NCBI RefSeq assembly: GCF_002831585.1
Contig: NZ_CP025113.1
Coordinates: 3,115,001-3,179,000, forward strand
Direction: 5' to 3'
DNA length: 64,000 nucleotides
DNA from: Bradyrhizobium sp. SK17
GTDB lineage: Bacteria; Pseudomonadota; Alphaproteobacteria; Rhizobiales; Xanthobacteraceae
The notes under the pieces are model-generated. The model had not been told where the DNA came from. It made no database searches and worked only from the letters and a program-made list of their open reading frames with translations. Shown piece after piece: positions 36,584 to 43,920 of the stretch; the stretch's first letter is position 1, and each line of letters opens with the position of its first letter. The translations under genes and the position numbers were made by a program.

Positions 36584-36994
36584 TCAGTAGCAGCGCGTGA
36601 TGTTGACGGTGCGGTCGCCGCCGCGTCCGGGCACCGTGACGCTCTCGGTGGGACAGCTCGATACATAGGGGCGGTCCGACGGCACCACGGCCGGCGGATA
36701 GCGGTGCGCCCAGTCCCAGGGCACGTCCTGGGTGTAGGTGTAGCGCACGTCGTTGGACGCCGGCGCCGGGACTTCGGCAACGGGAGCGGCGGCCAGCGCG
36801 TCGTCGTAATATCCGCCGGTCCCCGGCAACACGATGCCGGGCACGCGCACATGATGGCGGAAGCCTGGATGGTGCGAGGAAAACGTGCCGCGCGCCGCGG
36901 TTCCGGATCTCGCATAGGTCTCGGTCGGGGAAGCAAGCAGCAGTGCTGCAACGCCAAGGGACGCCATCAGCGCCCCATTTGTTCGATAGCTCAT
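36584..36994 (-). CDS. Small exported protein of unknown function
   Basis: A 136-residue protein from the ATG at 36994, with a signal peptide (MSYRTNGALMASLGVAALLL then ASPTETYA). The mature part is Pro-, Tyr- and His-rich and contains YTYTQDVPWDWAHRYPP and a C-terminal segment with two Cys (VSSCPTESVTVPGRGGDRTV then NITRCY) that may form a disulfide. An ATG at 37024 would add ten residues. No family is recognised. A CtrA-like box lies 76 bases upstream of this start. Confidence 0.65.
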   Translation of the reverse strand: MSYRTNGALMASLGVAALLLASPTETYARSGTAARGTFSSHHPGFRHHVRVPGIVLPGTGGYYDDALAAAPVAEVPAPASNDVRYTYTQDVPWDWAHRYPPAVVPSDRPYVSSCPTESVTVPGRGGDRTVNITRCY

Positions 36995-37069
36995 GGCACG
37001 CACCAACTCGCGGTTACGGAGCATTGTGCGGACGCTAGGCCGCGCCGCGTTGCGCCCGCAAACTCATCC

Positions 37070-37084
37070 TTAACTATTGGTTAA
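37070..37084. promoter_or_regulatory. CtrA-like box TTAA-N7-TTAA
   Basis: TTAACTATTGGTTAA has the spacing of the CtrA recognition site. It lies 76 bases upstream of the start of the minus-strand exported protein (36994), in an AT-rich patch that also holds AAGGTTAAC. Binding is inferred only; such short sites occur by chance. Confidence 0.35.
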
Positions 37085-37177
37085 AAAGTAAGGTTAACAG
37101 GGGGCATATTTTCCAAGTTCGCGCGACCCCGCTTCAGGTGGGCGTTGTGGGCGCATGGAATTCTCACGCCAGCACAC

Positions 37178-37591
37178 CTATTTTGCTTTTCGCCAAGGCC
37201 AGTCGATCACGCCTGCGCAATAGAGCGCCCACCAGATCAGGACCGGCTGAAACGCCAGCCTCGGTCCGTGATAGAGCCAGCTGTTGCTGATGTAAGGCAG
37301 CTCGATGCCGTCGATCGCATGCTTGAAATTCGCCGGCCAAACGCAAATCGCATATGCCGCGAGCCCGATGCCCGCCCATCGGCGCAACGGCCCTGCCACC
37401 AGCGCCACAGCGCCGGCGATCTCGCAAATCCCAGTGGCCAAAATCACGGTTGGTGCGAACGGCACCCAAGACGGCGTAATGGCCAACAGTTTTTCAGGGA
37501 CCCAGAGATGCGCCAGGCCGGCAGCGATATAGATCGCCGCGAGGATCCAGCGCAGGACGGCACGAAAACGTTCGTCTGAGGGTTCGGGCAT
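37178..37591 (-). CDS. DoxX-family membrane protein
   Basis: A 137-residue protein with four membrane helices. FRAVLRWILAAIYIAAGLAH and LWVPEKLLAITPSWVPFAPT fit DoxX/DoxD-like proteins. The later helices are TVILATGICEIAGAVALVAG and AGIGLAAYAICVWPANFKHA. Members are linked to thiol or respiratory redox chemistry in some bacteria, but the role of this one is unknown. It starts with ATG at 37591. The minus-strand gene upstream (37635-37988) ends 43 bases before, so the two may share a transcript. Confidence 0.85.
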   Translation of the reverse strand: MPEPSDERFRAVLRWILAAIYIAAGLAHLWVPEKLLAITPSWVPFAPTVILATGICEIAGAVALVAGPLRRWAGIGLAAYAICVWPANFKHAIDGIELPYISNSWLYHGPRLAFQPVLIWWALYCAGVIDWPWRKAK

Positions 37592-37634
37592 GGTGAGAGG
37601 GCTAACACAGGCTCAACGCGTCGACACGCGGAAC

Positions 37635-37988
37635 CTAAACTGCATCAGCAGGTACAAAGCAACTGATGATGATGTTGCCGCCGTGGTGCACGTACCACAC
37701 GACGGCCTCGCCGACCGGATTGCCGCGGTCGCGGATCACGGCGCGCTCCGGCACCATTATCCATTCGCCCTCGATCGGCACCCAATAGGCGCCGTTGCGA
37801 ACGTCGTAATTGGTGCGATGGCCATCGGAGATGTCGCAGCACGGCACGCCGTTGGGCGCGATCACGCTCTTGAACCAGGCGCGGATATCGGGCGGCACGT
37901 TGTCGTATTGGCCGTTGTCGAACGCCAGCGCGGCGCCCGCCAGCATGGCGAGCCACGCAAGCACCACGATATGCGTGAGCCTTCGCAT
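37635..37988 (-). CDS. Small exported protein, CCDISDGHR type, function unknown
   Basis: A 117-residue protein. GGAGG lies 7 bases before the ATG at 37988, a strong ribosome-binding site. The signal peptide is MRRLTHIVVLAWLAMLAGAA then LAFDNG. The mature part has PPDIRAWFKSVIAPNGVPCC followed by DISDGH and later YWVPIEGEWIMVPERAVI, then a C-terminal Cys (IIISCFVP). Adjacent Cys residues plus Asp/His suggest metal binding or a disulfide, but no function is known. It is followed by the DoxX gene on the same strand. Confidence 0.72.
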   Translation of the reverse strand: MRRLTHIVVLAWLAMLAGAALAFDNGQYDNVPPDIRAWFKSVIAPNGVPCCDISDGHRTNYDVRNGAYWVPIEGEWIMVPERAVIRDRGNPVGEAVVWYVHHGGNIIISCFVPADAV

Positions 37989-38146
37989 CCCGTTCCTCCG
38001 CGAAATCCTCGCGTGTGACGCGCGCAAGGTCGCGTTGCGCGAATCCGGCGTTGGCGCGATTAGGCACGAACCGTGCGCGCGATGCATGCTCAAAGAATGA
38101 GCGAAGCAGCGTGGCGCCATCTTGATGCAGTGCGGGATCGCAGTGC

Positions 38147-38506
38147 TCAGGATGGCTTGTTCGCCCGGGTCTTCTTCACGGGCTTCGCCGCGATGTTGTC
38201 CCGCGCCATCGCGAGCGCGCTGCGCAGCGTGACCTGATCGGCCTTGGCGAGGCGGACATTGGTGCTGCCGCCCTTGCCCCAGCCGCCCGGCACCGGCCGG
38301 AAGATTTCCGGTTCGGCCTCGACCACGACAGCCTGCTGTTCGGGCGTCAGCTTCACCATGCCCCATGCCTTGTCGGGATAGCCGAGCGTCGCGAAGATGC
38401 GTTTGCCGACGCGGAAATCGGCGGTGCCGTGATGGGTGCCTTCAACCACATCGGGCAGGCTCAGTGCGGCGCGGCGGAAGCGATTTGCGGACATGGTCGC
38501 CAACAT
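38147..38506 (-). CDS. MmcQ/YjbR family protein
   Basis: A 119-residue protein. RRAALSLPDVVEGTHHGTAD, FRVGKRIFATLGYPDKAWGM and VKLTPEQQAVVVEAEPEIFR match the YjbR fold, a small domain with a double-stranded-DNA-binding-like shape and no proven function. GGWGKGGSTNVRLAKADQ completes the family pattern. Start codons at 38506 and 38494 are both ATG; the longer is listed. No clear operon partner; it is followed by a 158-base gap to the next gene on its strand. Confidence 0.85.
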   Translation of the reverse strand: MLATMSANRFRRAALSLPDVVEGTHHGTADFRVGKRIFATLGYPDKAWGMVKLTPEQQAVVVEAEPEIFRPVPGGWGKGGSTNVRLAKADQVTLRSALAMARDNIAAKPVKKTRANKPS

Positions 38507-38544
38507 CGGTCTCGTCGGCGCAGCCTATCACGTGCCGCAGACCG

Positions 38545-39093
38545 TCACACGCCGGTCAGATCGTAGAATGCCGCGATCAGGCGCGTGATCTCCGTGGAGT
38601 TCGCGATCACCAGCGCAAGGTCGTCCTTCTCCGGCTTGCCGGACTGGATCCGCTCCAGCGCCTCGCTCGATTGCTTGACGATCGCGGCGATCCTGCGCAG
38701 CAGGTCCTCGCGGGTCACGATCTTGCTCAGGTCGGTGCTGGTGTATTTCTGCAGGTTCCGCAACCTGGTCTGGTCGAAAGGCTGCTTGAACGCACGCGAT
38801 CCAGCCTGATCGACCAGAATCTTGTAGGCGGAGTCGTATCCTTCTTTTGCCGAATTGAGCGCGCGCCGGACCGCTTCCGGATTCTGTTCGGCGATCCCGC
38901 CAAGTACGCCGTTGCCGGCGGCGCAGTTGGCTCGCGCCAGGTTTGAGATCGGTTGGGCGACCTGCCTGTCCTGATCGGCTTGCCTTCCCTTCGTGATCAC
39001 ATCGTCCAGGGCGTCGGCGAGCGCGATCCGGTGAGCGCCCGTGCAGCAGGCAACCACGATGATTGCGAGAGCCGCCATCCTTCGCACCAGCAT
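38545..39093 (-). CDS. Exported helical protein of unknown function (second gene of a pair)
   Basis: A 182-residue protein with a signal peptide (MLVRRMAALAIIVVACCTGA). The mature part is all-helical and charged: ADALDDVITKGRQADQDRQV, ALNSAKEGYDSAYKILVDQA and DLLRRIAAIVKQSSEALERI. The twin Cys in the leader (VACCTG) could be read as a weak lipobox. No family is recognised. It begins 10 bases after the stop of the upstream gene (39103-39699), so the two are almost certainly one operon. Confidence 0.65.
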   Translation of the reverse strand: MLVRRMAALAIIVVACCTGAHRIALADALDDVITKGRQADQDRQVAQPISNLARANCAAGNGVLGGIAEQNPEAVRRALNSAKEGYDSAYKILVDQAGSRAFKQPFDQTRLRNLQKYTSTDLSKIVTREDLLRRIAAIVKQSSEALERIQSGKPEKDDLALVIANSTEITRLIAAFYDLTGV

Positions 39094-39102
39094 TGTCGCC
39101 TC

Positions 39103-39699
39103 CTACGGTATGTTGGTCTGATCGCATATCTTTTCGACGGCCGGCAGCTTGACGCCACTGAGCGCGAAGCCCTCCTTGCGAAACTTCGGACAAGCCTGGG
39201 TCGCGATTGCGCGCCAGGATTCCACGGAAATGCCGCCGTGCCGGTAGAGATCGTAGATGTTGGAAAACTTCGCGTCGTACAGTCCGGCGTAGGACTGCAT
39301 CTTCTCGGGCGGGGCGTCGATGACGGGACGGAAGAAGTCGGTATAGTCCGACTGCATCTTGTAATCATTGTTGGTTCGATAGAAGTCGATCGCATTCATG
39401 ATCTGAATGATCGCGATCCCCGCTCCGAAGGCTGCAACGCCAAGCGCCAGCCACGGAACGGCCCGGTCCTGCGGACGCGCCAACGCCAGCCTGAGAGCCG
39501 CGACCTCTCGCGTCAAACCATCGTTCTGCCGCTCTGCTTCCTTGAGATCGGCCAATCGCGCCACCGCGACCGGATCGACCAGCTCCGTGCCGTCGGCGGC
39601 GGTCTCGGTGGACAGGCGTCCAGCGGCAATCATGGCGTCCAGATCGGCAATCGAAAATGGACTGTTCTGGGCAACCTGGTCTTTGGAAATGCCGGGCAT
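39103..39699 (-). CDS. Single-pass membrane protein of unknown function (first gene of a pair)
   Basis: A 198-residue protein from the ATG at 39699. The N-terminal part (SPFSIADLDAMIAAGRLSTE, DPVAVARLADLKEAERQNDG) reads like a small helical domain followed by a short coiled coil. One membrane helix follows (VPWLALGVAAFGAGIAIIQI), then ~95 residues with DYTDFFRPVIDAPPEKMQSY and YRHGGISVESWRAIATQACP. The tail is probably periplasmic. No homology is recognised. The next gene encodes an exported helical protein that might interact with this tail. Confidence 0.65.
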   Translation of the reverse strand: MPGISKDQVAQNSPFSIADLDAMIAAGRLSTETAADGTELVDPVAVARLADLKEAERQNDGLTREVAALRLALARPQDRAVPWLALGVAAFGAGIAIIQIMNAIDFYRTNNDYKMQSDYTDFFRPVIDAPPEKMQSYAGLYDAKFSNIYDLYRHGGISVESWRAIATQACPKFRKEGFALSGVKLPAVEKICDQTNIP

Positions 39700-39803
39700 C
39701 GTCGCTCCGAAACGCGGCTGCAAGGCAATGATCGTACAATATCCAAGATATAGTTGATTTGGAGACAACCACAAGACGAATAAGTGTCGACTGCGCGTCT
39801 CGG

Positions 39804-40865
39804 CTACATCGCCCGCTGCGGCGTCACTCGCAGCAACTCCTGCAATTGACCGGAGTAGAATTTGGCGTCGCCGGTCGTGAGATGGCCGCGCGTCTCGCTG
39901 CTTGCCGGGATCAGGTAGATCCTGCCGTTCTTGATCCGCTTGACCGCTGCCTCGGTGACGCCGGTCTCCGGTGGATTGCGCTCGTCGTCGGCCGCGTTGA
40001 TCGCAAGCAGGGTGGCCTCAATCTTCTCCATGCCGGCCGACGGATCGTAGTCGTGCGAGGCCTCCCATTGATAGATGTAGTCGTTGGCGTCGGCGGTGAC
40101 CGGTAGCGCCAGTTGCTCGTCGACCAGCCTGTCGGCCTGCGCCGCGGTCGGTGCCTGCGTCTGATAGCCGAGCGTGCCGCCGGCGCTGGCGAAGCGATAG
40201 GCCGCGATGGCGTATTTCATCATCCGCGGCTGGCTCGCATAGTTGCCGCCATTGTAGTCGGGATCGTTGCGGATCGTCTCCAGCATCGCCCGCCGCAGGA
40301 TCCAGTTGCGCGCCGCCATCGCGGTCGGCTGTGAGGCCATCGGCACCAGCACGTCCATCATCTGCGGATAGCGTACGCCCCAGATCCAGGTATGCATGCC
40401 GCCCATCGAATTGCCGATCACGAGCCGCAGATGCTTGATGCCGAGCCCTTCGGTAACGAGCCGGTATTGCGCGTCGACCATGTCGTTGTAGTCGTACTTC
40501 GGAAAGCTCGTCCGCATCGCGTCCGACGGCTTTGACGATTTGCCGTGCCCGATGCCGTCGGGAATGATGATGAAGTATTTCGACGCGTCGAGCGGTTGCC
40601 CCGGTCCGAACAACTCGCCGGCAAAGGCCGGCGTCAGCATGCTGGCGGCCGAGCCGCCGGAACCGTGCAGCACCAGCACCGGCTGCCCGGTCGGCGCGCC
40701 GACCGTGGTGTAGTGCAGCCGCAGTTCCGGCATCACCTCGCCGCTGTGGAACTTGAAGTCCTTTGCGATCCACTCGCCATCCTGTGGCGCGGGATAATCT
40801 GCGGCCATGGCCGATACCGACATCGAGACGAGAGCGGCCACAAGCGCCGCGCACAGACGGATCAT
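39804..40865 (-). CDS. Exported alpha/beta hydrolase (MetX-like fold)
   Basis: A 353-residue protein with a signal peptide (MIRLCAALVAALVSMSVSAM then AADYP). PVLVLHGSGGSAASMLTPAF is the oxyanion-hole strand, and LRLVIGNSMGGMHTWIWGVR carries the nucleophile Ser (GNSMGG). Downstream acidic and His candidates are in LLAINAADDERNPPE and SETRGHLTTGD. The core resembles homoserine O-acetyltransferases, but export to the periplasm argues against a methionine role. Substrate is unknown. It is separated by 110 bases from the SnoaL-like gene upstream. Confidence 0.85.
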   Translation of the reverse strand: MIRLCAALVAALVSMSVSAMAADYPAPQDGEWIAKDFKFHSGEVMPELRLHYTTVGAPTGQPVLVLHGSGGSAASMLTPAFAGELFGPGQPLDASKYFIIIPDGIGHGKSSKPSDAMRTSFPKYDYNDMVDAQYRLVTEGLGIKHLRLVIGNSMGGMHTWIWGVRYPQMMDVLVPMASQPTAMAARNWILRRAMLETIRNDPDYNGGNYASQPRMMKYAIAAYRFASAGGTLGYQTQAPTAAQADRLVDEQLALPVTADANDYIYQWEASHDYDPSAGMEKIEATLLAINAADDERNPPETGVTEAAVKRIKNGRIYLIPASSETRGHLTTGDAKFYSGQLQELLRVTPQRAM

Positions 40866-40975
40866 GCTGCTTCTCCCCACGCGCGGCGCCCTTGTCCAGC
40901 CGCGTCGCTGCAAGCCTAGCATGACGCAGGCTGCTGTCCGAGAGCAGCTCTGCGCGCTGGCGCAGATGTGTCCGG

Positions 40976-41377
40976 CTAACTCGCCTTCAGGACATCGAGC
41001 GCATACCAACCCCAATAGACGCGGTGGCGCTGGATCAGGCCGTGCTGGATGTCCATCACCTCGACGAGATCCATCTGGTCGCCATCAGGGGCCTGGCGCG
41101 GATATTCCCAGGTGAGGATCCGGCCGTCGCTGAAGAAGCCCTGCTTGAACCGCCGCCGTTGCGGCGGATTGGTGCGGAACACGCGCGTGATGAATTCGCG
41201 CAGCGCCTCCCGACCCTGCACGATCCCATCCCTGGTCCGCATCAGATGCTGCACCAGCGGGCTCTCGATCGAGGCGTCCGGGGCGTAGAGCGCCAGCGCC
41301 GCTTCGAGGTCCTTGTTGCCGAGAGCCTCGTCCCAGAGCCGGTAGATGCGTTCCGCGTCGTTGCCGTTTGCTGTCAT
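40976..41377 (-). CDS. SnoaL/NTF2-like protein
   Basis: A 133-residue protein of the NTF2-like cone fold. AERIYRLWDEALGNKDLEAA and LALYAPDASIESPLVQHLM give the helical start and first strand; RILTWEYPRQAPDGDQMDLV and QHGLIQRHRVYWGWYALDVL give the last sheets. SnoaL-like proteins are ring cyclases, isomerases or ligand binders. AAGGAAA precedes the ATG at 41377. It is divergent from an ArsR-type regulator with a perfect palindrome between them, so it is a likely target of that regulator. Confidence 0.85.
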   Translation of the reverse strand: MTANGNDAERIYRLWDEALGNKDLEAALALYAPDASIESPLVQHLMRTRDGIVQGREALREFITRVFRTNPPQRRRFKQGFFSDGRILTWEYPRQAPDGDQMDLVEVMDIQHGLIQRHRVYWGWYALDVLKAS

Positions 41378-41460
41378 GATCGTTTCCTTGCATGTCGTCG
41401 ACTGCCGCCGATTTGATCGGAAGACGTGCTCGCGACGTTTCAGGAAAATCTGAAATGAGT

Positions 41461-41476
41461 TTCGCAATGTTGCGAA
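41461..41476. promoter_or_regulatory. Perfect palindrome between SnoaL-like and ArsR-type genes
   Basis: TTCGCAA-TG-TTGCGAA, a 16-base perfect inverted repeat 84 bases before the SnoaL start and 41 bases before the regulator start. ArsR-family dimers bind such sites, and the divergent layout fits autoregulation plus control of the neighbour. Confidence 0.6.
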
Positions 41477-41516
41477 TGCGCGTAGACGTTTCAGTCCGCC
41501 ATGGAGGACGATAGCG

Positions 41517-42206
41517 GTGGGGTCATCCCAATCCGTGCAGACCGGATTTTCGCGGATCGCCGAGGCCTTGGGCGATCCGGTGCGCGAGGCCATGGTCAGC
41601 GCGCTGGCCGACGGCAAGGCGCTCCCCGCGGGTGAGCTTGCCGCGGTCGCCGGCATTTCGCCGCAAGGCGCCAGCGCGCATTTGCAGAAGCTGGTCGACG
41701 CACGCGTGCTGTCGGTGTGGGCGCAAGGCAGGTTCAGATACTACCGGATCAGGGACGACGATGTCGCCGCGCTGATCGAGAACCTGGTCGACCTTGCGGC
41801 CAAAGCCGTTGGCGGGCGCAAGCGTGCGATGCCGGCCGAGCAGCTCAGGCAGTCGCGCACCTGCTACCATCACCTTGCGGGTCAGCTCGGGGTGCTGCTG
41901 TCGAATGCGCTGATCCGCCGCCGGCTCGTCATCATCGATGGCCGCGATGGTCGCGTGACCGAGCAGGGGCTGGCCTGGTGCCGCGCCGAAGCGATCGAGT
42001 TCGATCCGGCGCGGCAGCCGCATCTGCGGCTTTGCAACGACTGGACCGAACGGGTGCCGCATCTCGCCGGCCCGTTTGCCAATGCCGTGCTGGCGCGGCT
42101 CGTGGAGATGCGCGGCGTTGCGCCGCATCGGATTCCGCGCGCGCTGCGGATCACCGACCGGGGGCGCGCCTTCTTCGATCGGCTCGGCGTGCAGGTTCCG
42201 TTCTGA
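41517..42206 (+). CDS. ArsR-type winged-helix regulator
   Basis: A 229-residue protein starting with GTG, preceded by GGAGG. The N-terminal ~100 residues are a winged helix: IAEALGDPVREAMVSALADG, LAAVAGISPQGASAHLQKLV (recognition helix) and VWAQGRFRYYRIRDDDVAAL (wing). The C-terminal ~110 residues are an extra domain with TCYHHLAGQLGVLLSNALIR and CNDWTERVPHLAGPFANAVL, seen in the longer ArsR group. No metal-binding CxC of classic ArsR is present, so the signal is probably not arsenite. It likely controls itself and the divergent SnoaL-like gene. Confidence 0.88.
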   Translation: MGSSQSVQTGFSRIAEALGDPVREAMVSALADGKALPAGELAAVAGISPQGASAHLQKLVDARVLSVWAQGRFRYYRIRDDDVAALIENLVDLAAKAVGGRKRAMPAEQLRQSRTCYHHLAGQLGVLLSNALIRRRLVIIDGRDGRVTEQGLAWCRAEAIEFDPARQPHLRLCNDWTERVPHLAGPFANAVLARLVEMRGVAPHRIPRALRITDRGRAFFDRLGVQVPF

Positions 42207-42211
42207 AGCCG

Positions 42212-42457
42212 CTAGCGGCCGTCCTCGACCTCGGTTTCCGGACGGTCGTTGCCGGAGGCCGTCTCGGTCAGCCATTTGCCGTCCGGGGTCTCATACTGGA
42301 TTGCCTCGGTGCGGCCGGGAACGCGTTGCTCGTTGGCCGCGCGTCTGGCGGCGGCAAGTGCCGCGGCATGGGTGGGAAACGGTTCCGAGAACACCCCGTT
42401 GACGGTATAGGCCCAACCGCCGTCGTGCTGGACAACCTTGTAGATCACGTGGCTCAT
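42212..42457 (-). CDS. DUF2188-type small protein
   Basis: An 81-residue protein: MSHVIYKVVQHDGGWAYTVN, then GVFSEPFPTHAAALAAARRA and TEAIQYETPDGKWLTETASG. The pattern of two short strands, a helix and two strands with Trp and Gly matches DUF2188. The role is unknown; such proteins are common in rhizobia. It ends five bases from the stop of the convergent ArsR-type gene. Confidence 0.78.
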   Translation of the reverse strand: MSHVIYKVVQHDGGWAYTVNGVFSEPFPTHAAALAAARRAANEQRVPGRTEAIQYETPDGKWLTETASGNDRPETEVEDGR

Positions 42458-42540
42458 CCGGAACCTCGCTTCCGCCGTGGACGATGAGGCTGCCAGAATA
42501 GACCACGATGTCGTATTTTGCAGCAGCCGATCGTCCTTGA

Positions 42541-42587
42541 GCATGATCCGGAAAAGTGGAAGCCGGTTTTCCGAGAAGATCATGCGC
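42541..42587. repeat. Short palindromic repeat, family B (RPE-like, copy 2)
   Basis: GCATGATCCGGAAAAGTGG through CCGAGAAGATCATGC, close to the copy at 2736-2783. It lies in front of the DUF2277 gene. Confidence 0.75.
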
Positions 42588-42633
42588 AAACATCGAGACA
42601 GCCGCCCGGTTGCTGCGGGCGAGGGAGACCGCC

Positions 42634-42900
42634 ATGTGCCGCAATATCAAGACGCTGTTCAACTTCGAGCCGCCCGCCACCGAGGACGAGATCCAAGCCT
42701 CGGCGTTGCAGTTCGTGCGCAAACTATCCGGCTTCAACAAGCCGTCGCAGTCCAATGAGGCCGCCTTCAACCTCGCCGTGATCGAGGTCTCGGACGCCGC
42801 GCGCAAGCTGCTGGTCTCATTGCAGACCACCGCGCCGTCCCGCGATCGCGAGGTCGAGGCGGAGAAGGCGAGGGAACGTTCGCGCCTGCGATTCGGCTGA
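42634..42900 (+). CDS. DUF2277 family protein
   Basis: An 88-residue protein beginning MCRNIKTLFNFEPPATEDEI, the diagnostic start of DUF2277, followed by ASALQFVRKLSGFNKPSQSN and EVSDAARKLLVSLQTTAPSR. It is entirely helical, has one Cys at position 2, and is of unknown function. GAGGGAGA precedes the ATG. A family B repeat lies just upstream. Confidence 0.88.
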   Translation: MCRNIKTLFNFEPPATEDEIQASALQFVRKLSGFNKPSQSNEAAFNLAVIEVSDAARKLLVSLQTTAPSRDREVEAEKARERSRLRFG

Positions 42901-42987
42901 GATCGGCGCATTCCGTGATGCAGGTCACGGTTCGGCGCCGCGCTCCGGGGCATCATCTGCCTTCACCCCGATCCCGGAGCAAACCCC

Positions 42988-43215
42988 GTGAAGCCTGCCG
43001 TCCTGCTCATCCCCAGCGCGATTGCGTTCGCGGTTCTCTGGACCTGCGGCATGCTGTGGTCGAGCGGCACGATCGACTGTGCCAATGTCACGATCCTGTC
43101 GGCGTGCGGGACGTTTGCAGGCGTCGCCTGGTACTACGCGATGCGCTGGGTCTTTCAGCTGATGCATCTCGTTGGGCCGTCTGACCCTCCGGCCAATCCA
43201 GGCGGCGAGCGGTGA
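42988..43215 (+). CDS. Small membrane protein of unknown function
   Basis: A 75-residue protein with two membrane helices: MKPAVLLIPSAIAFAVLWTC and ANVTILSACGTFAGVAWYYA. It ends in a Pro-rich tail (VGPSDPPANPGGER). The first helix may be a signal anchor. No family is recognised. The upstream gap is 87 bases from DUF2277, with no convincing Shine-Dalgarno sequence (GGAGCAAA lies 11 bases before the ATG). Confidence 0.6.
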   Translation: MKPAVLLIPSAIAFAVLWTCGMLWSSGTIDCANVTILSACGTFAGVAWYYAMRWVFQLMHLVGPSDPPANPGGER

Positions 43216-43289
43216 GCGTCGGACGCAACGTGCCGGCCCGCGATGACGTGGACCTGACTGGCCGCGTCATCGCGCGATGACAGGAAGGG

Positions 43290-43817
43290 TTACTTCTTGT
43301 CCTTCTTGCGGTGCTTCTTCTTTTTCTTGTGATCGCCGTCTTCGTTCTCATCATCAGCGAAGTCGATCGCGTCGACATCGAGGGCGATCGCTTCCGCTGC
43401 CGCGCGCTCGGCGGCATCGCGTTCGGCCAGCTCGGCGGCCTCACGCTCCTTGGTGCGCTTGTGGTCTTCCCAGGCGTCGAAGATCATGTGCAGCCAAGGC
43501 ATCACCTGCTCGATCGAGGGCAACTGGCCGGGCGGGCCGGCTTCCCCGCGCGGGCCGGCCGGACCTTGCGGTCCCTGTGCACCCGCCTCGCCGCGCGGAC
43601 CCTGTACGCCGGCCTTGCCTTGCGCGCCCGGCTTGCCCTGGGGGCCTGCCTTGCCGACCGCGCCCACCTTGCCCTGCGGACCCGGCTTGCCGCGCGCGCC
43701 TTCCGGCCCCGGCCGCCCCGGATGTCCCTGCGGTCCCGGTTTTCCCGGCTCGCCCTGACGGCCCTGCGGCCCCTGCGCCCCTCGTGACCCCTGGCGGGAA
43801 ACTGTCTCGTCAGCCAC
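43290..43817 (-). CDS. Collagen-like protein (Gly-X-Y repeats)
   Basis: A 175-residue protein. Residues ~10-97 are an almost unbroken series of about 28 Gly-X-Y triplets (for example [20 protein letters not shown]), rich in Pro, Gln, Lys and Glu, which should form a triple helix. It is followed by a helical part ([40 protein letters not shown]) that may act as a trimerising or capping domain. The C-terminus is acidic then strongly basic ([13 protein letters not shown]). There is no signal peptide, so it is either cytoplasmic or exported by another route. DNA repeats make this gene prone to length change. Confidence 0.85.
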   Translation of the reverse strand: MADETVSRQGSRGAQGPQGRQGEPGKPGPQGHPGRPGPEGARGKPGPQGKVGAVGKAGPQGKPGAQGKAGVQGPRGEAGAQGPQGPAGPRGEAGPPGQLPSIEQVMPWLHMIFDAWEDHKRTKEREAAELAERDAAERAAAEAIALDVDAIDFADDENEDGDHKKKKKHRKKDKK

Positions 43818-43920
43818 TGATTTGCTCCGTCGCGATTTGAAGCCGCTTGTAACAGAGGTTGGACGACGGCTTCAATTCTGCCTGTCGGCACCGACGCAAG
43901 CGATCAACAGTCATAATTCC

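Noticed and set aside
39804..40865. Naming the exported hydrolase as homoserine O-acetyltransferase (metX)
   Set aside because: The fold matches, but a signal peptide places it outside the cytoplasm, where homoserine acetylation would not occur.
43500..43790. Dense GC-rich short repeats that could suggest an RNA or satellite element
   Set aside because: They encode an unbroken Gly-X-Y collagen-like series on the minus strand, with a conventional gene end.
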